The notes: a model not told the origin generated them from the sequence alone. A stretch of DNA of 64,000 bases from Lancefieldella parvula_C (GCF_000758945.1 NZ_JRND01000004.1:1-64000); one strand, 5' to 3'. Counted from the stretch's first letter, positions 24,836 through 33,606 are shown. Program-made: numbers and translations.

Positions 24836-25231
24836 TTAGCGCGTAACTCCCTCAAAGAATGCGCCAATTGCGTGGCTTGGCTCTTCGCCGGTAAGCGTAG
24901 AAATAACGTTTACCGCTGGTCCCAGAAGATCGATTGATGGGATGAGGCGCTGATCAAGCTCACGACGAATCTCTCTTCTGAGAGAGCCATCTGCAAAGGT
25001 GTGGAAGACTGCACGAGGGCGATTCTCATCTTCATGCTCGTTGAAGTATGCACGAACATCATCAACGCTATGAATGTTTGGAACCCTTACAATCTCTACG
25101 GATTCATCACCAAACTGAGCAGCAGCAGCCTTAACTACTGCAGCACCGGTCTCTCCACGAGAGTCTGACAAAACGTAGACGATAGGCAGACCATCACCAA
25201 GAGAGTTGTTATCAATATCAAGTGTGCTCAT
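24836..25231 (-). CDS. Half-length PPDK/PEP synthase regulatory protein (DUF299) homologue
   Basis: 131 residues matching in pattern the N-terminal half of the PPDK/PEP-synthase regulators: 'PIVYVLSDSRGETGAAVVKAA', 'VEIVRVPNIHSVDDVRAYF', 'AVFHTFADGSLRREIRREL' and 'IPSIDLLGPAVNVIS'. Full-length members are near 270 residues and carry a P-loop (GVSRxxKT) in the C-terminal half. Here the frame ends with LTGEEPSHAIGAFFEGVTR and a stop, and a terminator follows, so the kinase P-loop is absent and I see no continuation in another frame. AAAGGG precedes the ATG. It sits between glyS and ppdK on the same strand. Function is uncertain: it may bind PPDK without phosphorylating it. Confidence 0.75.
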   Translation of the reverse strand: MSTLDIDNNSLGDGLPIVYVLSDSRGETGAAVVKAAAAQFGDESVEIVRVPNIHSVDDVRAYFNEHEDENRPRAVFHTFADGSLRREIRRELDQRLIPSIDLLGPAVNVISTLTGEEPSHAIGAFFEGVTR

Positions 25232-25292
25232 GCTGTAACCCTTTCAGTCAAGTATTCAGAAAGATACAAACATTTATCAATCTAAGCGTACC

Positions 25293-27380
25293 CTACTTCT
25301 TGCGAGAAAGCACACTAATATCGGCGACATTACTAAATACCTGGGCAAACTTGTTCAAAAGACGCAAACGATTTCGGCGAACGGTATCATTTTCATCCAT
25401 GACAAGTACTTTGTCGAAGAAAATATCAATTGGCTCACGCAGCTGAGACAGCGCAGAAACAGCAGCAGCATAGTCTGCACCAGCAAGAGCAGCAGCCACT
25501 TGCTTCTGGCCTTCTTCGCAAGCAGCGAGCAATGACATCTCTGGCTCAGTGAGAAGCTCTATATCAACTTCTACGCCAAGAGAAGCGTCACTGAGGTGAG
25601 CTGCACGTGCATAAGCAGTAGCGAGGTCCTCAAAGAGCTCAGGCTCATTCTGGCGAGCCTCATCAAGTGCGCGAGCACGCTGAAGGAACTCATCAGGATT
25701 GATAACGTCAATTGCACTGACAGCCTCAATAGCATCTGCAGAGATCTTCTCGTCCTTAGCAATAGATGCAAGGCGGCCAATAAAGTACTGCTCAACCTGA
25801 GACTGAACAGACTCGTCAACAGCAAGACCCTGCTGGCGGTAAAGCTCCAGAGAGCTTGCAATAAGCTTCTTGAGGTCAAGGTTGGAGGTAGAACGGACCA
25901 GCGCAATGACGCCAATTGCTGCACGACGAACAGCGTAAGGATCGGAAGAGCCGGTTGGTGGCTCGTTGATAGCAAAGATGCCGCAGATGGTATCAAGCTT
26001 GTCAGCAATAGCTACAAAGCGACCAATCTGGCCACTTGGGAGCTCGTCGCCAGCAAAGCGAGGACGATAGTGCTCGCGAATTGCTGCAGCTACATCGCTC
26101 TTCTCGCCAGCTGCCTCTGCGTAGTAGCCACCCATAACGCCCTGCTGGCTGGTGAACTCGACAACTGCCTGGCTGACAAGGTCTGCCTTAGCAAGGTGAG
26201 CGGCGCGAGCAGCAAGCTCTGCCTCTTCCTTGCTAGATGTCTCGTCGAGTGCAATCTCTGCAGCAAGAACCTCCATACGCTGGGTCTTCTGTAGAACCGT
26301 ACCAAGCTTCTCCTGGAAAACAACAGTCTCAAGGCGCTGAGCAAACTCGTCAAGCGTGTGCTTCAAGTCCTCCTCAAAGAAGAACTTAGCGTCGTCGAGA
26401 CGAGCACGAACAACACGCTCGTTGCCGTCAATGACGCGCTCTGCACAAGATGGGTCTGCATTAGAAACCACAATAAACTCGCGAGTCAGCTTACCCTCAG
26501 CGTCATAGATTGGGAAATAGCGCTGGTTGGAAAGCATGGACTCAGTAATAATCTCTGAAGGAACGTTAAGGAATTCCTCGTCAAAGGTACCCACAAGAAC
26601 CTGAGGCCACTCAGTTAGGTTAATGACCTCCTCAAAGACCTTCTCTGGCATATCAACGTGAGAGCCCGGACGAGCAACCTCAACCTCTTTAATGCCGGCG
26701 AGAATAACGTCTTTTCTCTGCTCCTGAAGCAAAACGCCAGCATCTTTAAGTACCTGCTCATAGTCAGCTGGACTTGCTACCTCATGGTATCCAGGACCAA
26801 GAACACGATGGCCCTGGGTGGTGTTTGAGCTAGTTACATCAGCGTACGTAACAGGAACAATCTCTGAACCAAAGAGGACGCACAGCCAACGAACAGGTCG
26901 AACGTAGCGCTCATGGAAAGAACCCCAGCGCTGACTACGAGGCCAATCAAGTGCAGAAATCCAAGAAGTTGCCAGCTCAGAGAGAATCTTTGTGGCAGGA
27001 ACTGAAGGAATATTGAGCTCTGCAAAAACATACTCATGACCGTCAGTGTCTACACGACGAGTCAGCGCATCAGCGCTTACGCCGCACTTACGAGCAAACC
27101 CCTCGGCAGCCTTAGTTGGATTACCCTCTGCATCAAAAGCAATCTCTGCCTTAGGACCACGCTTGACCTCTGAAATCTCTTCTGTAGCCTCAGCAACGTC
27201 CTTTACATAGGCAGTTAAACGACGAGGTGTCGAGAGAATCTTAACCTCTCCAAATGACAAGCCAGAGTCTTTAAGTCCGGAAACGACAAGCTTATTGAAC
27301 TGAGCAATAGCTTTCTGCAATGGAGCAGAAGGCATCTCTTCAGAACCAATCTCAAAAAGGAAGTCTCTAACCTCAGCCAC
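25293..27380 (-). CDS. glyS: Glycyl-tRNA synthetase beta subunit
   Basis: 695 residues, normal length for the beta subunit of the alpha2-beta2 enzyme. It begins 'DFLFEIGSEEMPSAPLQKAI', with 'TPRRLTAYVKDV', 'KRGPKAEIAFDAEGNPTKAAEGFARKCG'-type segments and an HD-like central domain. The C-terminal anticodon region has 'FDKVLVMDENDTVRRNRLRLL'. GTG start lies directly after the glyQ stop, with GGAGG 8 bases upstream. Confidence 0.97.
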   Translation of the reverse strand: MAEVRDFLFEIGSEEMPSAPLQKAIAQFNKLVVSGLKDSGLSFGEVKILSTPRRLTAYVKDVAEATEEISEVKRGPKAEIAFDAEGNPTKAAEGFARKCGVSADALTRRVDTDGHEYVFAELNIPSVPATKILSELATSWISALDWPRSQRWGSFHERYVRPVRWLCVLFGSEIVPVTYADVTSSNTTQGHRVLGPGYHEVASPADYEQVLKDAGVLLQEQRKDVILAGIKEVEVARPGSHVDMPEKVFEEVINLTEWPQVLVGTFDEEFLNVPSEIITESMLSNQRYFPIYDAEGKLTREFIVVSNADPSCAERVIDGNERVVRARLDDAKFFFEEDLKHTLDEFAQRLETVVFQEKLGTVLQKTQRMEVLAAEIALDETSSKEEAELAARAAHLAKADLVSQAVVEFTSQQGVMGGYYAEAAGEKSDVAAAIREHYRPRFAGDELPSGQIGRFVAIADKLDTICGIFAINEPPTGSSDPYAVRRAAIGVIALVRSTSNLDLKKLIASSLELYRQQGLAVDESVQSQVEQYFIGRLASIAKDEKISADAIEAVSAIDVINPDEFLQRARALDEARQNEPELFEDLATAYARAAHLSDASLGVEVDIELLTEPEMSLLAACEEGQKQVAAALAGADYAAAVSALSQLREPIDIFFDKVLVMDENDTVRRNRLRLLNKFAQVFSNVADISVLSRKK

Positions 27381-28295
27381 TTAAGCCACCTCCTCCTGAG
27401 TAGTTGCTGCAGGTGCTTTCTTAGAAGCAACCTCCTCCAAATACGATTCACAGCATGCCTTAGCAACAGTGCGAACACGAAGAATATAGTTAGCTCTCTC
27501 AACAGCAGAAAGAGCACCACGAGAGTCAAGTAGGTTGAATGCATGGCTGCACTTCATAACGCAGTCATACGCAGGTAGTGGAAGCTTACGCTCAAGGCAG
27601 CTGTGGCACTCTGCCTCATACTCGTCGAACTTCTCGCGCATAAGCTCAATGTTGGCTACCTCAAAGTTATAAGTTGAGAACTCACGCTCGTTCTCCAAAA
27701 ATACCTGGCCGTACGTCATTGGCGTGCCGTCTGGCAAGTAACTCCATACCAGGTCATAGACGGAATCTACACCCTGAGCGTACATAGCAATACGCTCAAG
27801 ACCATAGGTAATCTCAACAGGAACTGGGTCTACCTCAATACCGCCTACCTGCTGGAAGTACGTGAACTGAGTGACCTCCATGCCATTGAGCCAGACCTCC
27901 CAGCCAAGACCCCAAGCACCAAGCGTTGGGCTCTCCCAGTCGTCCTCAACAAAGCGAACGTCGTGGTCTTTTGGATCAAGGCCAATAGCGGCAAGTGAGC
28001 CAAGATAGAGGTCTTGAGAGTCTGCAGGAGATGGCTTAATCAAAACCTGGAACTGATAGTAATGCTGCAAGCGGTTGGGGTTCTCGCCATAGCGTCCATC
28101 AGCAGGACGACGGCAAGGCTGAGGATAGCAGGTACGCCAGGCATCGGGGCCAAGTGAGCGCAGGATAGTTGCGGTATGGAAGGTACCGGCACCTACCTCA
28201 GAGTCATATGGCTGCATGACCGTACAACCTTTTTCTGCCCAATAGTGTTCAAGGGTCAAAATCATATCTTGAAATGTAAGTGGTGTTGCGCCCAT
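27381..28295 (-). CDS. glyQ: Glycyl-tRNA synthetase alpha subunit
   Basis: 304 residues, class II catalytic subunit. Signature: 'TFQDMILTLEHYWAEKGC', 'QPYDSEVGAGTFHTATILR', 'YPQPCRRPADGRYGENPNRLQ' and 'WEVWLNGMEVTQFTYFQQVGG'. It is 33 bases downstream of lepB and runs straight into glyS. A GGCGAGAA repeat lies in the codons for Gly-Glu-Asn of 'YGENPNR'. Confidence 0.97.
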   Translation of the reverse strand: MGATPLTFQDMILTLEHYWAEKGCTVMQPYDSEVGAGTFHTATILRSLGPDAWRTCYPQPCRRPADGRYGENPNRLQHYYQFQVLIKPSPADSQDLYLGSLAAIGLDPKDHDVRFVEDDWESPTLGAWGLGWEVWLNGMEVTQFTYFQQVGGIEVDPVPVEITYGLERIAMYAQGVDSVYDLVWSYLPDGTPMTYGQVFLENEREFSTYNFEVANIELMREKFDEYEAECHSCLERKLPLPAYDCVMKCSHAFNLLDSRGALSAVERANYILRVRTVAKACCESYLEEVASKKAPAATTQEEVA

Positions 28296-28328
28296 GATGT
28301 TCTTTCTCTCAAATGTCCGACGTAAGTA

Positions 28329-28889
28329 CTATAGCCCGCGAGCATGATCAAAGGGCCAGAAAATAAACATTGCCTTAGAAGTCACGGTAGATACCGCAAC
28401 AGGACCAAAATATCTGGAATCCAGCGAGTTTGTTCTGTTGTCACCCATAACAAAAATATGACCTGCAGGAACAGTATACGGATAATTCTGAATTACGGCA
28501 CCGTTGCGATCTGCAAGAGAATACGTTGGCTTACCTTCGGTGTAAGGCTCGTCCATAAGCTGGCCGTCAATGTACACTGCACCATCGCGTAAATCAACCG
28601 TTTGACCAGCTGTAGCAATAACACGCTTTACCAAAAGTGTGTCAGAGTTTAGAGGACTGGTAAAGGTAATTACATCCCCTGCCTGAGGAGTTCCACCAAA
28701 ACGATAGGTGAGCTTCTCTCCTACCAAACGGTCCCCCAGCTGAATGGTATTGAGCATGGAGCCCGTTGGAACTTCATAGACTTCAGCGACAAAGGTTCTG
28801 ATAAAAAATGCCAGTAAAACTGCAACAACAACAATTGCTACGTACTGAAAAAGTTCAACTGCTTTCGAGTGTCCACTACTCATCGTCAT
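28329..28889 (-). CDS. lepB: Signal peptidase I
   Basis: Cleaves signal peptides on the outer face of the membrane. About 186 residues. One N-terminal helix ('YVAIVVVAVLLAFFIRTFV') precedes the catalytic Ser in 'VPTGSMLNTIQLGDR' and Lys in 'LLVKRVIATAGQ'; 'GDNRTNSLDSRYFGPV' is the C-terminal box. The start overlaps the trmD stop; ATG 28889 or ATG 28883 are both possible and neither has a strong ribosome site. It occupies the place where rplS usually follows trmD. Confidence 0.93.
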   Translation of the reverse strand: MTMSSGHSKAVELFQYVAIVVVAVLLAFFIRTFVAEVYEVPTGSMLNTIQLGDRLVGEKLTYRFGGTPQAGDVITFTSPLNSDTLLVKRVIATAGQTVDLRDGAVYIDGQLMDEPYTEGKPTYSLADRNGAVIQNYPYTVPAGHIFVMGDNRTNSLDSRYFGPVAVSTVTSKAMFIFWPFDHARGL

Positions 28890-29634
28890 CACCAGATTGC
28901 TGATCAAGTTCTGCTAAATACGCAATATCATCATCGGTGAGCTGAGCTGTCTCAAGAAGGTCTGGTCGCCAAGCACGTGTACGAGCAAGTGCGGAGCGTC
29001 GTCTCCAGACCGAAACAGCACCATGGTCTCCCGATAGAAGCACCGACGGAACTTCTCGCCCCTCAAAATTTGATGGTCGCGTGTACTGAGCATACTCCAA
29101 AAGACCGTCATCAGAAAACGATTCATCTTGGGAGCTCATTTCATCGCCGAGCGCACCTGGAAGTAGACGCACAACGGAGTCAATAACGGTAAGTGCAGGA
29201 AGCTCTCCACCAGTCAATACGTAATCTCCCATAGAAATTACGTCATCTGCCAGATCATAGACGCGTTCATCCATACCCTCATAGCGGCCACAGACAAATA
29301 AAATGCGGTCTTTTTCAGAAAGCTCTTGGGCAATTGCCTGAGAATACTGCCTACCAACTGGTGAGAAAAACACCACATAGGGCTTAGGTTCCGCTTGATC
29401 GGAAATTGCACGAACTGCCTCAAAGATGGGAGCAGGCTTCATAAGCATGCCTTGTCCGCCGCCAAAAGGAGCGTCGTCTACCGTACGATGCCTATCATGT
29501 GTCCAGTCACGCAAATCATGTGCATAGAACTCAAAAATGTTTGCCTTTTGAGCTCTGCCCATAATAGAAGCATGTAAATAGGGCGAGAAGACCTCAGGAA
29601 ATACTGAGAGCGTTTCTAGACGCATGCTACTCAC
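28876..29634 (-). CDS. trmD: tRNA (guanine-37-N1)-methyltransferase
   Basis: Methylates G37 of tRNAs reading CNN/CGG codons; SPOUT trefoil-knot enzyme. 252 residues: 'LSVFPEVFSPYLHASIMGRA', 'VDDAPFGGGQGMLMKPAPIF', 'LFVCGRYEGMDERV' and knot 'ISMGDYVLTGGELPA'. GTG 29634 overlaps the rimM stop; an ATG three codons later is an alternative start. Confidence 0.96.
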   Translation of the reverse strand: MSSMRLETLSVFPEVFSPYLHASIMGRAQKANIFEFYAHDLRDWTHDRHRTVDDAPFGGGQGMLMKPAPIFEAVRAISDQAEPKPYVVFFSPVGRQYSQAIAQELSEKDRILFVCGRYEGMDERVYDLADDVISMGDYVLTGGELPALTVIDSVVRLLPGALGDEMSSQDESFSDDGLLEYAQYTRPSNFEGREVPSVLLSGDHGAVSVWRRRSALARTRAWRPDLLETAQLTDDDIAYLAELDQQSGDDDE

Positions 29635-30148
29635 CTAACCTAAGAAGACCCTGAGGAATTGAGACGGTAATGGGACCCTCAGCTGGAGCCTCTTTGATAA
29701 ATTCATCAACAGCAGGCATCATTACCTGGCCAAAAGGTCCCTCAAGTACCCACACATTTTGTGTGGGTCCAATAAGAACCTCTGAAATTTCACCCAGAGA
29801 ACCATGTTCTATATCAAGTACTTCTCTACCCACAAGCAGAGAAACATTGACCAGACCAAAGTTTTCTGGAAGACAATCTTCTTCTACCAGAAGCGTTTTA
29901 CCCACAAGCTCTTCAGCGTCTGAGATGGTAGTTACGTCTTCAAAAGTTACAAGACTACCTTCTCTGTCATCTGACTCAACAGAGACAACTGAGAACTGCC
30001 TTGGGCCTTTAAGTGCAGGCGGAACAGGAACAACTGTCATGCCTTCAGCTATAAGAGAAGGAAGGCTGTGAACGGGAACCGTCACAACCTCCCCTCTTTT
30101 ACCATGCGTTTTAACAATTTGAGCAATTGCTCGCCAGTGTTTACGCAA
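29627..30148 (-). CDS. rimM: 16S rRNA processing protein RimM
   Basis: 30S maturation factor. 173 residues. The N-terminal beta-barrel has 'AIAQIVKTHGKRGEVVT' and the C-terminal PRC-barrel has 'VLIGPTQNVWVLEGPFGQVMMPAVDEFIKE'. TTG start 2 bases after khpA. In the classic rpsP-khpA-rimM-trmD order. Confidence 0.94.
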   Translation of the reverse strand: MRKHWRAIAQIVKTHGKRGEVVTVPVHSLPSLIAEGMTVVPVPPALKGPRQFSVVSVESDDREGSLVTFEDVTTISDAEELVGKTLLVEEDCLPENFGLVNVSLLVGREVLDIEHGSLGEISEVLIGPTQNVWVLEGPFGQVMMPAVDEFIKEAPAEGPITVSIPQGLLRLGE

Positions 30149-30150
30149 AA

Positions 30151-30453
30151 TTAGCCTACAACCTCGACATCAACAGAGGTGCCAACACGCTGGCCAAGAG
30201 CACGAGCCAAAGTACGAATAGCCTTAATGGTTCTACCCTTGCGGCCGATGACACGTCCAGCGTCTTCCTCAGAGCAAGAAACCTCAATCAAGGCTCCATC
30301 CTCGCGATCGGTGACGTCGAGTGCAACAGCATCTTCATTATCGACAAGACCACAAACGATGTACTCAACAAGGTCAGCAACCTTGTCAGAAGGCATCTCC
30401 TGAATGTCTTGATCGACAGCGTCTACCTCAGTGGGCTCTGTGAATTCAGACAC
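30151..30453 (-). CDS. khpA: KH-domain RNA-binding protein
   Basis: 100 residues. One KH domain with 'DAGRVIGRKGRTIKAIRTLARAL', the GxxG RNA-binding loop being GRKG. It has an acidic 25-residue N-terminal extension. In Gram-positives KhpA pairs with KhpB (Jag) to affect cell elongation; KhpB is not in this window. GTG start, 3 bases after rpsP. Confidence 0.92.
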   Translation of the reverse strand: MSEFTEPTEVDAVDQDIQEMPSDKVADLVEYIVCGLVDNEDAVALDVTDREDGALIEVSCSEEDAGRVIGRKGRTIKAIRTLARALGQRVGTSVDVEVVG

Positions 30454-30456
30454 GAT

Positions 30457-30825
30457 TTACTCAGCCTCTGGAGCCTCGGACTCCTCAGCAGCTGCGGCAG
30501 CAGCCTCAGCAGCAGCCTCTGCAGCTGCAGCAGCCTTTGCCTGTGCCTTCTTGGAGAGCTTGGTCTTCTTCTCTGCAACTGGAGCACCAGTACGAGCAAT
30601 CTCAATGAGGTGAGAAACTGCGCTTGTTGGCTGAGCGCCCTTTGCTACCCACTCGTCAACCTTCTCGAGGTTGATATCAATCGTCTTTGGGCTAGTCAGT
30701 GGGTTATAACGACCGACTTCTTCAATGTAACGACCATCGCGAGGCATGCGACCATCAGCGACAACTACGCGATAGTACGGACGCTTCTTGGCACCGTGAC
30801 GGGCCAGACGAATCTTAACTGCCAA
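30457..30825 (-). CDS. rpsP: 30S ribosomal protein S16 with Ala-rich tail
   Basis: 122 residues. The core is 'AVKIRLARHGAKKRPYYRVVVADGRMPRDG' with 'EEVGRYNPLTSP' (about 80 residues). The C-terminal tail of about 30 residues is nearly all Ala and Glu and is not part of the usual fold. The start is the TTG at 30825: GGAGGAG precedes it and the next residues are AVKIR as in the family; longer frames are rejected. Leads the rpsP-khpA-rimM-trmD-lepB run, divergent from dinB. Confidence 0.95.
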   Translation of the reverse strand: MAVKIRLARHGAKKRPYYRVVVADGRMPRDGRYIEEVGRYNPLTSPKTIDINLEKVDEWVAKGAQPTSAVSHLIEIARTGAPVAEKKTKLSKKAQAKAAAAAEAAAEAAAAAAEESEAPEAE

Positions 30826-30977
30826 TGAAAACTCCTCCATACGAGCGGTGCCTCGGATGTTAGATGGGCTGCACCGCAAAGCCACAAATCGGGTTACAAG
30901 TGTACAACAACGCGTTAACCTCGAAAAGTATAAATTTGTTCTCTTCAAAAAGTACTCGTAATTTATGTATGAAACAC

Positions 30978-31006
30978 TTGTTCTATTTACGTAAAAAGTA
31001 TACACT
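30978..31006 (+). promoter_or_regulatory. dinB promoter placing the start site at the ATG
   Basis: TTGTTC (30978-30983), 17-base spacer, TACACT (31001-31006). The start codon begins 6 bases after the -10, so a start site at +7 coincides with the A of ATG. There is no ribosome-binding site, which fits a leaderless message. Confidence 0.6.
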
Positions 31007-31012
31007 ATATCT

Positions 31013-32347
31013 ATGGAGACGTCAAAGAACATATCAGATAAAACCGCACGTAAATCGTGTGATTTTGAATGGCATGGTAAGGCTATTGGCCTTCTTGACT
31101 TAGATGCGTTCTTTGCATCTGTAGAACAACTTGATCATCCTGAGTGGCGTGGAAAACCTGTAATTGTAGGAGGTTCTCCTCACAAACGGGGCGTTGTTTC
31201 AACCGCATCTTATGAAGCAAGAAAGTATGGCGTTCATTCTGCCATGCCTTCAGCTACTGCAGTAAGGCTTTGTCCTCATGCAATTTGGACTTCAGGACGT
31301 TATGACAGATACTCAGAAATGAGTGCTCTTGTTATGGGTTTTCTCAAAGATGAGACTCCCCTTGTTGAACAAGTTTCTATTGATGAGGCATTTTTTGACA
31401 TTACTCCTGGAAGATTTTCTAAAGAAAATCCTTTAGAAATTTGTAAGCGCATACAAAAGAAAGTTGCAGCACTAGGTATTACCTGCTCCATTGGACTAGG
31501 AACAAATAAAACAATTGCCAAGATTGCTTCTGAACAAGAAAAGCCTCGAGGTCTTACTGCGGTCTTTCCTGGTACAGAGGGCCGCTTTCTAGCACCACTG
31601 CCCATTGAGGCAATGAGCGGCATTGGTCCTGCTATGGCAAAAACTCTTCATCAGCAAGGAATCAAAACGCTTGGAGAACTCTCAAGAGCAGATGCAACAT
31701 ACCTCACTTCCCTTGTTGGCAATACAGCTTCAAAGATGATTTTGCGCGCGCAAGGAAAAGAGATCTCTGAAGTTCATGAAGCTGCCCAGCCTCGTGACAT
31801 TAAGTCTGTTTCTAACGAGAGAACCTTTGAAACAGATTTGTTTGATAAACAAGAAATAGAAGAAGCTATTAGGCACATTGCTGGAGTTGTAGGAAGACGT
31901 CTTCGCCGCAAACAGTTACAAGGTTATACCGTAACGCTTAAGGTAAAAGCCTCTGCAACAGAGTCTCATACCGCTCAAAAAAGAATGTCTACTCCAACTG
32001 ACGATGAGCACCTCTTTGCAGAGATTGCCGTTGGTCTTCTTTCATCCATTTGGAAAGAAGGTCAGCCAGTAAGACTGCTTGGCGTTGGCATTAGCTCATT
32101 TTCAGATGAGGAGCATGCCAAACCAGTGCAAACGTCTCTTTTTGATCAATTTAATGACACGTTTGACGCCGCAGCCCCTGGGCCTACAACAAAAAAGAAA
32201 CCTCGGAGTGACTTACGTCATCTCTCCGAGGTAACCGATAAACTCAAAGATAAATTTGGTGCAGATGCTGTGCAATACGGTAGAGACCTACGCTTTGAGC
32301 ATCGCGTCTCAGACACTATGCCTACAGGCAAAAACGAACAAATCTAG
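31013..32347 (+). CDS. dinB: DNA polymerase IV (Y family)
   Basis: Translesion polymerase; 444 residues. Catalytic acidic residues lie in 'GLLDLDAFFASVEQLD' and 'SIDEAFFDIT'. HhH-type 'MSGIGPAMAKTLHQQGIKTLGEL' follows, then the little-finger domain. A beta-clamp motif QTSLF occurs near 372. It ends with a basic tail. The only plus-strand gene in the first half of the window; it converges on rsfS 10 bases away. A minus-strand terminator lies within its 3' coding region. No LexA-type palindrome is evident upstream. Confidence 0.95.
   Translation: METSKNISDKTARKSCDFEWHGKAIGLLDLDAFFASVEQLDHPEWRGKPVIVGGSPHKRGVVSTASYEARKYGVHSAMPSATAVRLCPHAIWTSGRYDRYSEMSALVMGFLKDETPLVEQVSIDEAFFDITPGRFSKENPLEICKRIQKKVAALGITCSIGLGTNKTIAKIASEQEKPRGLTAVFPGTEGRFLAPLPIEAMSGIGPAMAKTLHQQGIKTLGELSRADATYLTSLVGNTASKMILRAQGKEISEVHEAAQPRDIKSVSNERTFETDLFDKQEIEEAIRHIAGVVGRRLRRKQLQGYTVTLKVKASATESHTAQKRMSTPTDDEHLFAEIAVGLLSSIWKEGQPVRLLGVGISSFSDEEHAKPVQTSLFDQFNDTFDAAAPGPTTKKKPRSDLRHLSEVTDKLKDKFGADAVQYGRDLRFEHRVSDTMPTGKNEQI
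32191..32231 (-). terminator. Minus-strand terminator inside the dinB coding region
   Basis: On the minus strand CCTCGGAG and CTCCGAGG form a perfect 8-bp stem with a 15-base loop, followed by TTTCTTTTTT. It is 127 bases past the rsfS stop and lies wholly within dinB codons. Confidence 0.75.
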
Positions 32348-32357
32348 TACACCAGCA

Positions 32358-32834
32358 CTACTCAGTAGGATCAGCAGATTCTGGAAGATTGTCTACCAGA
32401 TCATCCTCGGAAAGCTCAAAGGCTGGAGCCAAAGCATCCTCTGGAAGATCGGCATAAGGAATATCAGAAGTCATAGCGCCCTCAATATCCAGCTCTACAC
32501 GAGGAGCATCCGCCCAAAGTCGCTCAAGACGATAGTAGGACCTTACCTCAGGCTGGAATACGTGAACAACAACTGAGCCGTAGTCAATCAGAATCCAATT
32601 GAGACCGTCGCGACCCTCAGTAGAAATTGGACGAACGCCGCAATTTGCCGTGACCTTCTCGCGAACTTCATCAACAATAGCGTCAGCTAAACGAGCATTT
32701 CCACCAGTGCAGATAACAAAGTAATCGCAAACGTCACTGAGACCAGTGAGGTCAAGCACAAGAATATCTTCAGCTTTCTTCTGATCTGCAGCAATTGCAG
32801 CAGTCTTTGCAAGCTCAAGTGAAGTTACAGCCAT
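32358..32834 (-). CDS. rsfS: Ribosomal silencing factor RsfS
   Basis: Binds L14 and blocks subunit joining in starvation. 158 residues: 'SLELAKTAAIAADQKKAEDILVLDL' and 'DYFVICTGGNARLADAIVDEV', 'GLNWILIDYGSVVVHVFQPEVRSYYRLERLW'. A 40-residue acidic C-terminal tail extends past the conserved core. It follows yqeK by 29 bases, in the usual nadD-yqeK-rsfS order. Confidence 0.95.
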   Translation of the reverse strand: MAVTSLELAKTAAIAADQKKAEDILVLDLTGLSDVCDYFVICTGGNARLADAIVDEVREKVTANCGVRPISTEGRDGLNWILIDYGSVVVHVFQPEVRSYYRLERLWADAPRVELDIEGAMTSDIPYADLPEDALAPAFELSEDDLVDNLPESADPTE

Positions 32835-32863
32835 GAATTTCTCCGTTTTCTCATGTAGCCAAG

Positions 32864-33502
32864 CTACTTAGATGTCTTCTCAATCATCTCATTGTATAGG
32901 GCAATTGAGTTTGGATACAAATAACTCCTTGATGAAATCACATACATCATAACGCTACAAAACGCCGTCTCATAAAGCTCATCGAGAGAACCGCCACGTA
33001 AATATACGTTTCTTGCTTCTTCGACCGATGTAAAGTTTGGACGCAGAGGCTCAATAAGATCAGCTACGTACAAGATTTTGTCTAGCTTGCTCATCTGACG
33101 GTCGCCCGCAGTGTGCTTCTGAATGGCGCTGAGAATCTGCTCAGAAAGCCAAGGATAGATGGCTGGTAGCGTTTTTGCGGCGAGAGGACCGTGTAAGAGT
33201 CCAACAATTTTCTGATAAGGAGCTTCCGTCTGGATACGAAAGCGCTCTGCCAGTTCAATGGTTTCTGCATCAGGAAGAAGTTTCTCCCAATCATGCAAAA
33301 TACCTGCAACACGAGCGCTCAACATATCTGCACCATAAGCCTGCGCAAGCGTTTCTGCACAATGTCCCACAGAGATAGAATGCGCAAAACGCTTAGGGTT
33401 CTTGTGATACATATGACTCTTCAAATCAGACTCAAGCTGATCAATAAGCGCCTGTTGTTCTGCGGAGTAGACAATATCTTTTGCTATAAGTGTTCTTTCC
33501 AT
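32864..33502 (-). CDS. yqeK: YqeK-type HD hydrolase (symmetrical Ap4A hydrolase)
   Basis: Cleaves Ap4A to two ADP in studied members. 212 residues. HD-domain residues: 'FAHSISVGHCAETLAQAYG' and 'VAGILHDWEKLLP', then 'IVGLLHGPLAA' and 'ADLIEPLRPNF'. It lies between nadD and rsfS, the conserved context. Confidence 0.92.
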   Translation of the reverse strand: MERTLIAKDIVYSAEQQALIDQLESDLKSHMYHKNPKRFAHSISVGHCAETLAQAYGADMLSARVAGILHDWEKLLPDAETIELAERFRIQTEAPYQKIVGLLHGPLAAKTLPAIYPWLSEQILSAIQKHTAGDRQMSKLDKILYVADLIEPLRPNFTSVEEARNVYLRGGSLDELYETAFCSVMMYVISSRSYLYPNSIALYNEMIEKTSK

Positions 33503-33606
33503 TATGTCCTACAAAATATTGAGTCAAGCCTAATCTCTACCTGTTTGACACTACCTTGTTACTGGCGTATGTCAATCTGAGCAGCGGGTCGCTTTGGCTT
33601 GACCAC

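Noticed and set aside
30127..30828. 233-residue plus-strand frame opposite rpsP-khpA
   Set aside because: Ser/Leu/Cys runs come from the complement of Ala/Glu codons; real genes on the minus strand.
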